A stretch of 64,000 nucleotides of DNA from Paraniabella hibiscisoli (GTDB taxonomy: Bacteria; Bacteroidota; Bacteroidia; Chitinophagales; Chitinophagaceae): positions 1 through 64,000 of the forward strand of contig NZ_JAKWBK010000003.1 of NCBI RefSeq assembly GCF_022512515.1, read 5' to 3'. How positions within the stretch are numbered: the stretch's first letter is position 1; each line of letters opens with the position of its first letter. The notes beneath the pieces are model-generated. The model had not been told where the DNA came from, did no database searches, and saw only the letters and a list, made by a program, of their open reading frames with translations. The translations under genes were made by a program, and so were the position numbers. This document shows, in pieces, positions 1-10,296 of this stretch.

Positions 1-1024
1 TTGCAAAAGAAGACAGTTGCTCTGCATATTTTAAACTATCGCCATTTTCCTGCATCTTCCAGGCCACTCCGTTATAAGCCTGTGCTAAAGCAGCCTTATC
101 CGTAATTTTTGCTGCAATACTTCCAAACCCCTTCCAATCTTTAGCTGCGGCATATCCATTCAATAAATTTCCCTGCAGGTAGCTGATGAGGGCTTTATAT
201 TCGTCGTTGTTTTGCGTTGTGTCAGCTACTGCTACTATTTCCTGGTACACTTCGCCTTTTTCGGCAAGGCTCTTTTTAGTATTAAACTTTTCATAGAAGG
301 CCATCGGAGTTACCTCTACCCCGACCGGGAACTTTTCGCTCCTGAGCTTTGTTACAAATGCAGACTGTTGTCTTAATCCTAATAGGTTGTAAAGCGAGGA
401 AGCCTTCGAATAATCGTCTTTTATTTTCAACCCGGCTTTAAACAGCTTTTCTATCTCAGCCTGTATAGCCGCAGTTCCTTTTTCTTTATCGGCTGCACGC
501 TTAGCATATAAATAGTTGGTCAGCAATTTTTCCCTTGATGCCGAATCAGAGGCAAATGCTTTTTCGTAATACGTAATGGCTTTGGTTGGGTTAGATTTTA
601 ATCCAAAATAATTAGGACCATATTGCGTGTAAAAAGCAGCAGCATTAGCGTTAACTGTTTTTTTCGGCTGATTTCCTTCATATAGCTCAATCAAAAATCC
701 GTCTTCGTTATTTTTATCAAATTTGTCGTCTATCGAAAATGCAAAAGCCAAAAGACTGGCACTGGTATCTGTTTTTATTTTCCCCACCAGCTTTCCGTAC
801 TCGCGGCGTAAGGGTATATCAATAATCTTATTGCCTTTAGAAGAGAACTGTAAGGCATAAGCTGTAGGCAATTTCATTATACCCGACAATTCTCCACCCT
901 GGGTATATTGAAAGGTTATTTCGTCCCCACCTCTGGGCTGTTGCGGAGCATAGGTAAAATTGTTCTGGGCAAAAGACTGCAGTGCCGCCATGCCCAGCGC
1001 CATAAATAGTACTTTTTTCATCAT
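1..1024 (-). CDS. Secreted TlpA-like/redoxin family protein, N-terminal part (runs off window)
   Basis: The minus-strand frame is open from a double ATG (1024 and 1021) to the window edge, about 341 codons. The start MMKKVLFMALGMAALQSFAQ is a clear Sec signal peptide with cleavage expected after SFAQ. A beta-rich N-terminal region follows (NNFTYAPQQPRGGDEITF), then helical stretches with TPR-like spacing such as NPTKAITYYEKAFASDS and AQAYNGVAWKMQENGDSLKYAEQ. This order resembles Bacteroidota periplasmic thiol-disulfide proteins in which a thioredoxin-like domain comes last; that domain would lie outside the window, so the family call is an inference. I translated the whole stretch by eye and found no frame break, unlike most genes here. 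Confidence 0.55.
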   Translation of the reverse strand, partial: MMKKVLFMALGMAALQSFAQNNFTYAPQQPRGGDEITFQYTQGGELSGIMKLPTAYALQFSSKGNKIIDIPLRREYGKLVGKIKTDTSASLLAFAFSIDDKFDKNNEDGFLIELYEGNQPKKTVNANAAAFYTQYGPNYFGLKSNPTKAITYYEKAFASDSASREKLLTNYLYAKRAADKEKGTAAIQAEIEKLFKAGLKIKDDYSKASSLYNLLGLRQQSAFVTKLRSEKFPVGVEVTPMAFYEKFNTKKSLAEKGEVYQEIVAVADTTQNNDEYKALISYLQGNLLNGYAAAKDWKGFGSIAAKITDKAALAQAYNGVAWKMQENGDSLKYAEQLSSFA

Positions 1025-1122
1025 TGGTTAATTAAGAAGATGATTAGGATTGTATAACAAAACAGCTAGTCAGCCGGGTGGTCAGCTCACTATTCAGCTA
1101 ATGTACAAAAACTTTTGTATAA

Positions 1123-2069
1123 CTACATCTGGCTGATCGCCTCTTTCACCTTGCCCAATACATTTGTATTCAGCATTTTTACAGCTACATCTATCATGTT
1201 GCTGAAAGCGGTGCCATGCGATATGCCGTGGCCGATAATTACCGGCTTCTCCACTCCCAGGACAGGAGTTCCCCATAAATTTCAAAATTAAAGCGGTTCA
1301 GGTAAGGGTTATCGATTTGTTGGTTTTGAGCAATATCATAAATCGATTCAGCGAGCTTTAAAATAACATTCCCTGTAAAACCTTCGCAAACCATTACATC
1401 TGCTTTATCAGCAAAAACATCGCGGCCTTCTACATTGCCCACAAAATGAATGGCCTTATTCTCTTTCAACAGCGGGTAAGTGGCCTGAGCCAATATATTA
1501 CCCTTTCCTTCTTCCTCGCCTACATTGATCAATCCAACTTTGGGCTGCTCTACGCCGTATATATACTGACTGAAGACAGAGCCCATTACTGCAAACTGAT
1601 TAAGCTGTTCAGGCTTACAGTCTGCATTCAACCCAACATCCACCAGCAAACCGGTTCCGCCATCCTGCTTGGGAATAACAGACGATATGGTAGGTCTTAA
1701 CACACCTTCAACTGTTTTTATACTGAACATGGCGCCCACTAACATGGCACCGGTATTACCCGCGCTTATAAAAGCATCAATTTTCCCGGCCGCCAGGTAT
1801 TTAAAGCCTACAGATATGGATGAATTTTGTTTTTCCTTCAGCGCCCTGGTGGGATGCTCATTCATTTCGATGATCTCAGTAGTTGCTACAACCTGGCATT
1901 TATGCTGTGGCACTTCCTGCTCAGCCAATAACGCGCTCAACTGACCTTCATCTCCAAACAGCACCAGCGACAACCCATCAAAATCATGCTCCAGCAAATA
2001 TTGCTTTACGCCCTTTACTGCCTCAAAAGGTGCAAAATCACCACCCATCATGTCTAATCCAATATTCAT
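1123..2069 (-). CDS. plsX: Phosphate acyltransferase PlsX (one frameshift)
   Basis: PlsX converts acyl-ACP to acyl-phosphate, the first step of membrane phospholipid synthesis via PlsY. The protein begins MNIGLDMMGGDFAPFEAVKG, the family signature, and contains AGNTGAMLVGA, VGLINVGEEEGKGN and VMVCEGFTGNVILKLAES. The frame breaks near 1272 in a G run (FEIYG|GTPVLGVEKP). Adding one G restores the standard C-terminus GISHGTAFSNMIDVAVKML and a stop at 1123, giving about 315 residues, the usual length. It is the last gene of the DUF177-rpmF-plsX block, a conserved bacterial arrangement linking a ribosomal protein with lipid synthesis. The break is more likely sequence error than a real lesion because the gene is normally essential. 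Confidence 0.93.
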
Positions 2070-2253
2070 CCGCAGACTTTTTGCTTATCAAATCGGGTAC
2101 GTTCCCTTATTTCAAACTTCAGTGTACCAACATCCCGCATCGAAAATACAGGATACTGTTTGTATCGGCTAAAATAAAAAATTCCAGATACATCGGCCCT
2201 TGAATAGCCTGTATGTACATGGAATTCCTAAAAATAATATAGAACTAAAGATA

Positions 2254-2448
2254 CTAAGCCTTTGAAGGAGCTGTTTCAGCTACTACTTTACCTTTGTAGA
2301 TCAGCTTTCCTTCGCTCACATGCGCACGGTGACGTACATGAATTTCGCCGGTAGTAGCGTCTGTAGTTAAAGTTTGTGCAGTAGCTTTATAGTGTGTTCT
2401 ACGTTTTGCGCTTCTTTGCTGGCTGTGCCTGCGTTTAGGATTTGGCAT
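2254..2448 (-). CDS. rpmF: 50S ribosomal protein L32
   Basis: A 64-residue basic protein starting MPNPKRRHSQQRSAKRRTHY, the typical L32 N-terminus, with a later RHRAHVSEGKLIYKGK segment. L32 is a small component of the large ribosomal subunit. Length and sequence fit the family fully and the frame is intact. The gene sits between the DUF177 gene (43 bases upstream) and plsX, the conserved order. The Cys pairs that bind zinc in some L32 proteins are absent, as in many Bacteroidota. Confidence 0.97.
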   Translation of the reverse strand: MPNPKRRHSQQRSAKRRTHYKATAQTLTTDATTGEIHVRHRAHVSEGKLIYKGKVVAETAPSKA

Positions 2449-2491
2449 AACTCTTTATTTATATGCGTTAAAAATTCTGTTTATCTAAAAA

Positions 2492-3043
2492 TCAATCTTT
2501 CTTGTCTTTGAATTGGTCTAAGCCTTTCCAAATCGGATTCACATCCGGTTTTGCAGGTTTATCCACCTCTAATTTGTCTAACATCTTCAGCGCTTCCTGG
2601 TTGCATTGCGGTCCATCGGCATTATCATAACCACAGGTTTTATGCATTGGAATGCTCAGATTTATAAACTCGTATATCCAGTTCTCCAGATTCAGATGGC
2701 TTTCCCCACGGCTGATATAGAATACATCCGGGTCGCCCTCCTCATCATTCATCAACTCCGGCTCTTCCACCATTTTAACGGTGATATTGAATTCGTCCCA
2801 GAGTTCGAGTTTTAAATCATTATTGCAACGGTCACAGGTTACCATCAAACTACCACCAATTTCAAACTTCAATTGCATAAAACTGCTCTTCTTGTCCAAG
2901 AGTAGTTTTACCTGCGCATGGCAATCGGTAAAATCCTGTTGCTGAAATGCCTCAAAGAACTTATCAGAGATTTCGTAGTCAAACTCATGAATACCAGGCT
3001 TTAACCCCACAAATGCAATATCGTATTCTCTCCTGCTAGCCAT
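2492..3043 (-). CDS. DUF177 / YceD family protein
   Basis: A 183-residue protein starting MASRREYDIAFVGLKPGIHE. It has the DUF177 features: a CDRC pair (about C70 and C73) in the middle and a second pair in CGYDNADGPQC near residues 138-148, plus acidic segments. In bacteria this family lies directly upstream of rpmF; plant and E. coli members are linked to 23S rRNA accumulation. Here it opens the DUF177-rpmF-plsX unit. The four cysteines suggest a metal site, which is inference. The frame is intact. Confidence 0.85.
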   Translation of the reverse strand: MASRREYDIAFVGLKPGIHEFDYEISDKFFEAFQQQDFTDCHAQVKLLLDKKSSFMQLKFEIGGSLMVTCDRCNNDLKLELWDEFNITVKMVEEPELMNDEEGDPDVFYISRGESHLNLENWIYEFINLSIPMHKTCGYDNADGPQCNQEALKMLDKLEVDKPAKPDVNPIWKGLDQFKDKKD

Positions 3044-3341
3044 AAAAACTACTTACCCCGAAATTAGAGCGTGCAAATGTACGAAGATTTTTGTAAAAAA
3101 GAAGGTTTATTTTCAATATTATTTTAGACTGTCAACTTCAGTACAAACCTCGTCAACAGTTCCGGCTGTTCCAGGCTCCGCTACGCTTCGGCCTCCTGGG
3201 CCAGGCCTTGCACATCCGGCAGCCTTTCAACAATTTAACTATACTGGTCGTTTGCAAACTACTGTAAAAATACAGTTTTCTATTATTTCAAGTTTTAACT
3301 TTTCACCCTGTCATCCTGTCATAAAGCTACTAAAATTCGCC

Positions 3342-3349
3342 TATCTTTG
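3342..3349 (+). promoter_or_regulatory. Bacteroidota-type -7 element for miaB
   Basis: TATCTTTG matches the Bacteroidota consensus TAnnTTTG and lies 29 bases before the chosen miaB ATG at 3378, so the start point would fall around 3355. This supports the later ATG over the longer open frame beginning at 3252. I see no good TTG -33 element. The rest of the 3044-3377 gap holds a GC-rich stretch with CCAGG/CCTGG inverted arms (about 3169-3198) and nothing else I can support. Confidence 0.5.
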
Positions 3350-3377
3350 CACGCTTGAAACTATTAAAAAGAAATTA

Positions 3378-4801
3378 ATGCTTGATTTGGTAGCAAATAA
3401 AACACATGATGAGCAGCGTCAGGGAGAAACCTACGCTCCTTTTTCGGTGGACCCTAATGAGTACAAGAAGAAATTTTATATCGAAAGCTACGGTTGTGCG
3501 ATGAATTTTGCTGACAGCGAAGTAGTAGCTTCCATATTAAACAAAGAAGGTTTTGGCGCTACACGGAACGTGGAAGAAGCTAATCTTATTTTTATCAATA
3601 CCTGCTCCATTCGTGAAAAGGCGGAGCAAACGGTTCGTAAACGCCTCACAGAATTCAGGAAGCTAAAAACCCGCAACCCGGGTACCCTGGTGGGCGTATT
3701 GGGCTGCATGGCAGAACGTTTAAAATCTAAGTTTTTAGAAGAAGAGAAACTGGTGGATATAGTGGTTGGACCTGATGCTTACCGTAGCTTGCCCAGGCTG
3801 GTAGATGAAGCTGCTGACGGACATAGAAGCATTGACGTACTGTTGAGCCGCGAAGAAACTTACGCAGATATTGCACCCGTTCGATTAAATACGAATGGCG
3901 TATCGGCCTTTGTAAGTATTATGCGGGGCTGCAATAATATGTGTTCCTTTTGCGTAGTACCCTTTACCAGGGGCCGTGAGCGTAGCCGCGATGCAGTAAG
4001 CATTATCAATGAGTGCAGAGACCTGTTTGAAAATGGCTACCGCGAAGTAACCCTGCTGGGACAAAATGTAGATAGTTATTACTACAACCCCGAAAGTAAC
4101 AGCACGGAGCACGCAGTAACTTTTGGGCAGCTATTGGAAAAAGTAGCTTTGATCTCCCCTTTGCTCAGGGTTCGTTTTTCTACTTCTCATCCTAAAGATA
4201 TTACCAGTGATGTGCTGCATACTATGGCGGCTCATGAAAACATCTGTAAGTGCATTCACCTGCCGGTACAAAGTGGCTCTACGCGCGTGCTGCAGCTAAT
4301 GAACCGTACTTATACCCGCGAATGGTACATGAGCAAGGTTGATGAGATCAGATCTATCATACCCGACTGCAGTCTCACATCAGACATGATCGCAGGCTTC
4401 TGTACAGAAACGGAGGAAGAGCACCAGGAGACGCTCTCCATTATGGATTACACCAAATACGACTACAGCTACATGTTTTTCTATAGCGAACGCCCGGGCA
4501 CACTGGCGCAGCGCCGTTACAAGGATGATATTCCGCTGGATGTAAAAAACGGAGGCTGCAGGAGATCATCGAAAAACAAAATGAGTTATCACGCATCAAC
4601 TTTGCACAGGATCTGGGCAAAACCTTTAAAGTACTGATCGATGGCGATAGTAAAAGAAGCGCCGACGACTGGGTGGGACGTACCTCACAGAATAAAGTGG
4701 TAATATTTCCTAAAAATAATGCCGCCCTGCAAAAAGGTGACTATGTGGAAGTGCATATTAAGGATTGCACACAGGCGACTTTGTTTGGAGAAATTATATA
4801 A
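3378..4801 (+). CDS. miaB: tRNA-2-methylthio-N6-dimethylallyladenosine synthase MiaB (one frameshift)
   Basis: MiaB is a radical-SAM methylthiotransferase that modifies A37 of tRNAs reading UNN codons. The UPF0004 domain carries three cluster cysteines (SYGCAMN, NTCSIRE, LGCMAERLK). The radical-SAM domain has CNNMCSFC and downstream LLGQNVDSY and HLPVQSGS motifs. Near 4548 the frame breaks in an A run after DIPLDVKK. One added A restores KRRLQEIIEKQNELSR and a C-terminal TRAM-like segment ending LFGEII at 4801, giving about 474 residues. The open frame extends upstream to 3252, but the promoter element at 3342 and the usual family length favour the ATG at 3378. Confidence 0.93.
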
Positions 4802-4863
4802 GCTCCCGCTACACAGCTACTACAACTGACACTTGCTATTTTGAAATTTGAGTTTTAAACTTT

Positions 4864-6133
4864 ATGGATTTACAATCAATAAAAAACCGCTTTGGCATTA
4901 TTGGCAACTCGCCCGAGCTCAACTATGCATTACAGGTTGCAGCCCAGGTTTCCAATACCGATCTGACGGTTTTAATTATAGGAGATAGTGGTGTGGGAAA
5001 GGAAGCTTTTTCCTCCATTATACATTCACTATCATCACGTAAGCACAACCCTTTTATTGCGGTCAACTGTGGTGCTATACCAGAGGGAACGATCGACTCA
5101 GAACTTTTCGGTCATGAAAAAGGGTCTTTTACCGGTGCTGTTGATGCCCGCAAAGGTTATTTTGAAACGGTAAACGGTGGCACCATTTTCCTTGATGAAA
5201 TAGGGGAAATGCCTTTAGGAACACAGGCCCGCCTACTACGTGTGCTCGAAGCAGGGGAATATATACGGGTAGGATCGAGCAAGGTTCAAAAAACGGATGT
5301 AAGAGTAATAGCTGCCACCAATAAAGACTTATTGCAACTGGTTCAGCAAAATAAATTCAGGGAAGATCTTTACTACCGTTTAAGCACAGTACCCATCAGG
5401 GTACCTTCGCTTACACATCGCAAAGAAGATATCGTACTGCTGTTCAGAAAATTTGCAGCCGATTTTGCTGACAAATACAAAACACAATCGGTACAGTTGA
5501 TGATGAGGCAAAAAACTTATTGCTTACCTACCCCTGGCCGGGTAACGTGCGTGAACTGAAGAATATTGCTGAACAGATCTCTGTACTATCGCCTGAAAAA
5601 AATATAGGTTCCAGGGAGCTTAGCCGCTATTTACAACCCTACTCTAATAACAGGTTGCCTGCCGTTGTGGTAGGTGGACAAAACCAGCAGGAATTTCAAA
5701 ATGAAAGAGAGATATTATACAAGCTCTTTTTCGATATGAAAAAGACGTGAACGAACTTAAGAAAATGTTCCTGGAAGTATTGCAGAATCCTTCTATTGCC
5801 GAACAAAACCCTTCGTTCATTAACGATCTGAAAGATTTGAAAACCAGCCCTGATAGTTTTCAGCAAATTTCATCGCCTTTACATATTGAGCTGCCGTCTG
5901 CTTTGCCTGTACCGAATCAGCAAGCCATGCCGATTCACATTGGAATGGCTAATAGTATTCACGACCATGAAGAAGTAGAAGAAAGCCTGAATATAATGGA
6001 CAAAGAAAAAGAGCTGATCATTAAAGCGCTGAAAAAACATAAAAGCAAAAGAAAAGATGCTGCGCTGGACCTGGGCATCAGTGAACGTACACTTTACAGA
6101 AAACTAAAAGAATATGACATTGAAGAGTTATAA
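4864..6133 (+). CDS. Sigma-54-dependent transcriptional activator, AAA+ plus Fis-type HTH (two frameshifts)
   Basis: Three open-frame pieces join into one protein of about 425 residues. The AAA+ domain starts almost at residue 1 with no receiver or sensor domain. Walker A is GDSGVGKE (40-47), the sigma54-contact loop is GSFTGA (88-93, the usual GAFTGA with A to S), and Walker B is GGTIFLDEIGE (107-116). YPWPGNVRELKNI and a C-terminal Fis-type HTH (DLGISERTLYRKLKEY) follow. Breaks near 5500 (one G missing before DDEAK) and 5745 (one A missing in MKKDVNE) explain the split. It overlaps or abuts lptE and heads a unit with lptE, a TPR-like gene and secG, a Bacteroidota arrangement. What signal it reads is unclear. 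Confidence 0.88.
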
Positions 6134-6646
6134 GGGATTACTTGTTTTCCTTACTGTTACCGGTATTTTTTTCTCGCCTTTACACAAAGCAGCTGTAAAG
6201 TCCGTTACGGATTCCAGGATGCCAAATCCATTCCCGATTCACTAAAAATAGTGAAAATCAATCCTATGACTAATACAGCCTCTTACGTAAACCCCAGACT
6301 GGCGCCTGAGCTTACAGACCGGTTAATACAAAAGGTAATGCGTCAAACCAAGTTACAGCAAACAAGAGGAGATGATGCCCAATGGATTATTGACAGCAAA
6401 ATAACCAGTTACTCTTTCTCTACCGCAGGTATCTCTAACCAGCAGGTAAATGCGAACCGTTTAAATGTAAGTGTGAACATTGTGGTAAGAGATAAAACAC
6501 AAAAAATCATTGGGAAATATGACGTAAGTACCCCGTTTGACTACTCGGGAACGCTAAGCTTACAGCAGGCAGAGCAGGGCTTGCTGGACCAGATGCTTCG
6601 CGATATACCCGATGCCATTTTTAATAGAATATTTTCCAACTGGTAA
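6114..6646 (+). CDS. lptE: LPS-assembly lipoprotein LptE-like (one frameshift)
   Basis: LptE plugs and assists LptD, which inserts lipopolysaccharide in the outer membrane. The N-terminus reads MTLKSYKGLLVFLTVTGIFF from ATG 6114 (or TTG 6120). One T missing from a T run near 6165 shifts the frame; restoring it gives FLAFTQSSCKVRYGFQDAKS, a lipoprotein signal with Cys after QSS, then the LptE-like body (KINPMTNTASYVNPRLAPEL, LQQAEQGLLDQMLRDIPDAIF). Total about 177 residues. It overlaps the end of the sigma54 regulator gene by about 20 bases, suggesting translational coupling. The family call rests on sequence character and on the lptE-secG context. Confidence 0.78.
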
Positions 6647-6655
6647 CCAGCGAGC

Positions 6656-7584
6656 ATGAACAGCTTTATTAATACTTTATCTGATACGGTTCTATCTAAA
6701 CCATTCGAATCTTGTAACCTGGAAGAGCTTCAAGCGCTTTCACAAAAGCACCCTTACTCCTCAGCTATCCAGCTACTGTATGCACAGAAGTTACAAAAAT
6801 CGGGAAGTGAGGGCTACCAGGAGCAGCTGCAAAAGACGTTATTGTATTACAGCAACCCGCTTTTCATTAAACATTTAATAGAAACTGAGGAACAGCTGTC
6901 AACAGTACCGGTTGCGACAATTGAGGTAACCCCAACAGATACGCTGGCTGTAGCGAAGGAACCGGCAACTGTTGTAGATATTATAGAAGCAGAAGCAACA
7001 ATTACACAACAACCGGAGCAAAGTGCAGCAACCACGCCTGAGCAGTTTGTGCCGGAAATACCCGAAGTATTAGCCACTCCGGAAATCACAGCGGAAGAGC
7101 TGCCCCTTCCAGAAGAATCAGGCACCGCAGATGATGATGAGGACTTAGAAGCCGAGGATGAAGCCACGCTTCCCCTTGCCCCAATTTAAGTTTGAGCCTA
7201 TCGATCCCGCAAAAGCAGAATTATCCTTCACGCCCTACCACACGATCGATTATTTTGCTGCCCAGGGTATTAAATTGGGAGACGAACAAGGCTCTGCTGA
7301 CCGGTTTGGTACACAGTTAAAAAGCTTTACTGCCTGGTTAAAGCAAATGAAACGATTACCGGGAGCTACGGCCAAGGGTAATATCAGCCTAACGGAAGAA
7401 AAAGCATCGAACAAATGGCTGAACAATCATTGAAAGGCGAAAACGCTGATACTGAAGCCATGGCGCAGGTTTGGGCACAACAAGGCAATGCAAAAAAGCC
7501 ATCGATATCTACAAGAAATTAAGTTTGCAAATTCCCGCAAAAAGCGCTTATTTTGCAGCCAAAATAGACCATTTAAAAAAATAG
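6656..7584 (+). CDS. TPR-like hypothetical protein between lptE and secG (three frameshifts)
   Basis: The N-terminus (MNSFINTLSDTVLSKPFES, then EELQALSQKHPYSSAIQLLY) looks helical and TPR-like. A long acidic, Glu/Pro/Thr/Ala-rich middle (about residues 85-170) is probably disordered. A conserved-looking C-terminus follows: FKFEPIDPAKAELSFTPYHT, then AMAQVWAQQGNAKKAIDIYK and KSAYFAAKIDHLKK. The frame shifts near 7176 (a +1 type change, unlike the usual missing base), 7414 and 7495 (one A missing each). With these repaired the gene runs from 6656 to a TAG at 7582-7584, three bases before secG. Function unknown; position suggests a role linked to envelope export. Confidence 0.65.
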
Positions 7585-7586
7585 AC

Positions 7587-7958
7587 ATGACCCTTTTATT
7601 TGTTATACTCATAATACTTGTTGCGGTGATCCTGGGATTTTTCGTTTTGATACAGAATCCTAAAGGCGGTGGGCTTTCGGGCAACTTTGCAGGTGTGAGC
7701 AGCCAGTTTATGGGCGTAAAGCAAACCAACGATATTTTAGAAAGAGGTACCTGGATCTTTGCGGTTCTCATCGGTGTTTTAAGTCTTTTATCCACTTTCT
7801 TCATTTCCGGCAGCAACACTGGTGCAGACGGCAGATTGCAGGATATTGGCAACGCGCCTATTCAACAACCGGCAACAAAACCAGCTACTCCGCTGAATAC
7901 AGTGCCCGCTACAACAGCGCCTGCTACTACGGCTCCTGCTGCAGATTCTGGTAAATAA
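7587..7958 (+). CDS. secG: Preprotein translocase subunit SecG
   Basis: SecG is the third subunit of the SecYEG channel. The protein starts MTLLFVILIILVAVILGFFV (TM1), followed by the family motif QNPKGGGLSGNFAG, FMGVKQTNDILERGTW and TM2 IFAVLIGVLSLLSTFFI. The C-terminal tail is rich in Ala, Pro and Thr, common in Bacteroidota SecG. About 123 residues. The open frame continues upstream to 7488, but the ATG at 7587 gives the canonical start, three bases after the preceding gene. A strong hairpin terminator follows. Confidence 0.93.
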   Translation: MTLLFVILIILVAVILGFFVLIQNPKGGGLSGNFAGVSSQFMGVKQTNDILERGTWIFAVLIGVLSLLSTFFISGSNTGADGRLQDIGNAPIQQPATKPATPLNTVPATTAPATTAPAADSGK

Positions 7959-7990
7959 GATCGACTCTAAAAGTCTATATAAATAATTTT

Positions 7991-8026
7991 AAAACCTGTA
8001 AAGATTATGATCCTTACAGGTTTTTT
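7991..8026 (+). terminator. Rho-independent terminator after secG
   Basis: Inverted arms AAAACCTGTAA and TTACAGGTTTT are separated by a 12-base loop and followed by a T run. It closes the sigma54 regulator-lptE-TPR-secG unit. Confidence 0.85.
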
Positions 8027-8101
8027 CATTTTCGGCTCTACCCTTTTTGTATTATTTTCACCCAGGCAAAACCCGTATCAACTAATTCAGTTCAAATAGC
8101 A

Positions 8102-9130
8102 ATGAATAAACTCCCGAAAATTCTCTTCGTAATCATCCTGTTAGCAGGCATTTTCATAGCCTTCAAGCTGATAGGACCTGCTGCTCAAAAACCGGAAGAT
8201 GGATTTTTATATGTAAAAACCGGCACTACCATGGAGCAATTAAAGCAGCAACTTACGGAAGAGGCTATTCTTCCCGGTCTTACCTGGTTTAATATAGCTG
8301 AGAAATTTCTTAGTTTCGACGAGGTAAAACCCGGTAAATATAAGATTGATGCCGGAATGAGCGTGGTAAGCCTATTGAGAATGCTGCGTAATGGCAGCCA
8401 GACACCCGTAAGCTTTGTAATAACTAAACTACGAACCAGGGAGCAGCTGGCTGGCAAAATGGGAAGGGCTTTTGAATTCGACTCTACTGAAGCCATCCGT
8501 TTTTTAAACAATAATGACTCATTAGCGCAATATGGCCTGGATACCAATACTGTAATGGGTGCTGTACTTCCATTAACCTACGAGAATAAATGGAACACTA
8601 CCCCTGAAGCTGTTTTTAGCAAATTCAATGATGCTTATAAAAGCTTCTGGACCGCAGAGAGAAAGCAGAAAGCTGCAGGCAAAGGACTTTCTATACAACA
8701 GGTGATTACATTAGCTTCTATAGTAGATGAGGAAACGAATGCCGCCAAAGAAAAAGGGACAATAGCCAGCGTGTATATGAACCGCATTGCCAAAGGAATG
8801 CCCTTGCAGGCAGACCCTACCGTAAAATTCGCGCTCAAAGACTTCACCATTAAAAGAGTGTTGTTTAAACACCTGGCCACACCATCTCCTTTTAATACTT
8901 ATCGCAATAAAGGACTTCCTCCCGGGCCAATTTGTACCCCGCAGGAAGCGACGCTGGACGCAGTGCTTGATGCTCCCAAAACCGAGTATATCTATTTTGT
9001 TGCCAGTCCGGCTTTTGACGGTACACATGATTTTTCGACCAATTACGAAGATCATGTAAAATTGGCCAGACTATACCAGGAAGCATTAAACCAGCGGTTT
9101 GGAAAAATTCAGGATTCCACTAAAAAGTAA
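8102..9130 (+). CDS. mltG: Endolytic murein transglycosylase MltG (YceG-like)
   Basis: MltG cleaves nascent glycan strands at the outer face of the inner membrane. There is one N-terminal TM segment (ILFVIILLAGIFIAFKLIG), a LysM-like region (TGTTMEQLKQQL), and the catalytic block TLASIVDEETNAAKEKGT. Aligned by hand with E. coli MltG, the Glu at about 211 corresponds to the catalytic E218, so the active site is intact although the preceding E is D here. RIAKGMPLQADPTVKFAL, NTYRNKGLPPGPICTP and YIYFVA are standard. 342 residues, no frame break. The stop overlaps the ATG of the next gene (TAATG). Confidence 0.95.
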   Translation: MNKLPKILFVIILLAGIFIAFKLIGPAAQKPEDGFLYVKTGTTMEQLKQQLTEEAILPGLTWFNIAEKFLSFDEVKPGKYKIDAGMSVVSLLRMLRNGSQTPVSFVITKLRTREQLAGKMGRAFEFDSTEAIRFLNNNDSLAQYGLDTNTVMGAVLPLTYENKWNTTPEAVFSKFNDAYKSFWTAERKQKAAGKGLSIQQVITLASIVDEETNAAKEKGTIASVYMNRIAKGMPLQADPTVKFALKDFTIKRVLFKHLATPSPFNTYRNKGLPPGPICTPQEATLDAVLDAPKTEYIYFVASPAFDGTHDFSTNYEDHVKLARLYQEALNQRFGKIQDSTKK

Positions 9131-10097
9131 TGGGCGTAGGTAAAAAGATAAAAGAAAAAGTAGCTGAGTCAAGTGTTTGGAGGAAACTTGTAGCCAGGAG
9201 CAGGTCTGAAAATCTGCCCGGTTTCAGAAGCGTATCCTTATTCAATACCGTTAAAAAATTCAGGGAACATGTGGTTTGGGACGACCTGATTGAAAGGGCC
9301 TCGGCTATCTCATTCAATACAGCTATGGCCCTTCCGCCATTGCTGCTTTTTTTGTGCACCCTTATACCTATTATCGCCAATTTGCAGTTTATTGTAAAGC
9401 TAAGGCTGATGGACCAGCTGAAAACACTAATTATAGACGTTATACCGGCGAGTTCTAATCACGACCCCATATTAAGCTTTATAGACACCATAGTTCAGAA
9501 GCCCAGAAATGCACTTTTATTTTTAAGTATTTTGCTCTCCCTATTCTTTTCGTCCAACGCAATGATGGGTGTGATGCGATCTTTCGACCAGGATTATACG
9601 GGTTTTATTAAAAGAAAAGGCATCAAAAAAGATTGACAGCTATACGGATAACTATAACATTGATCCTGCTTTTTATTCTTTGCCTGGCATTGCTGATAGC
9701 GCAGGGTTCTGTATTGGAATGGCTGGGTATTACCAACGAGATCGTAACCGCTATATGGGTAAATGCAAGATGGATATTAATATGGTTATTGGTGTTCTTT
9801 ATCATCTCGTATATCTATCGCCATGCCCCATCTGTTGACAAAAAATGGAAGTTGATTACACCTGGATCTGTGATTGCTACCTGTTTGGTTATTGTGGCCA
9901 CGTTAGCATTCACATGGTGGGTAAGCCAATTTGAAACCTATAACAAACTATATGGTTCTATCGGAACGATTATCTTTCTGCTGGTACTGGTGTTCTTAAA
10001 CTCACTGATCCTGTTAATTGGGTTTGAAATTAATGCCAGTATTTATGCATTGGCCAGGACGAGAGATGACAAAGAAGCGCTCAAGGACCAGAAGTAG
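9130..10097 (+). CDS. YihY/virulence factor BrkB family membrane protein (one frameshift)
   Basis: A polytopic inner-membrane protein, formerly misnamed RNase BN; function unproven. The first piece contains the family pattern AISFNTAMALPPLLLFLCTL and FFSSNAMMGVMRSFDQDY. The frame breaks near 9628 in an A run (KGIKK|RLTAIRITITL). The rest has several TM helices (LILLFILCLALLIA, WILIWLLVFFIISYIYRH, VIATCLVIVATLAFTWWV) and the family segment YNKLYGSIGTIIFLLVLVFL. Full length about 322 residues. The start overlaps the mltG stop by one base, so the two are probably co-transcribed. Confidence 0.85.
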
Positions 10098-10296
10098 CAA
10101 GCCAAAATCGTCTCTGTCTGCTTTTCTTCTTTCTGTCATACCTCGTTCGGCATTTGCCGGATTTAAACTGCCATTCACCGTTTTCATTATACGAACTGTA
10201 AACGCTTTGCTGCCGGCCATCATCTAACAACCGTCATACCTAATCAGGATTTAATTAACTTTATATAACAGGCCTGGCCTGCATAAACAATAAACT

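Noticed and set aside
1094..1285. 63-codon frame at the plsX 3' end
   Set aside because: It is an alternate-frame reading of the plsX C-terminus beyond a missing G; the true continuation ends at 1123.
8700..8760. Apparent loss of the first Glu in the MltG ASIVEKE motif
   Set aside because: Counting along E. coli MltG shows that catalytic E218 is the second Glu, which is present here (about E211).
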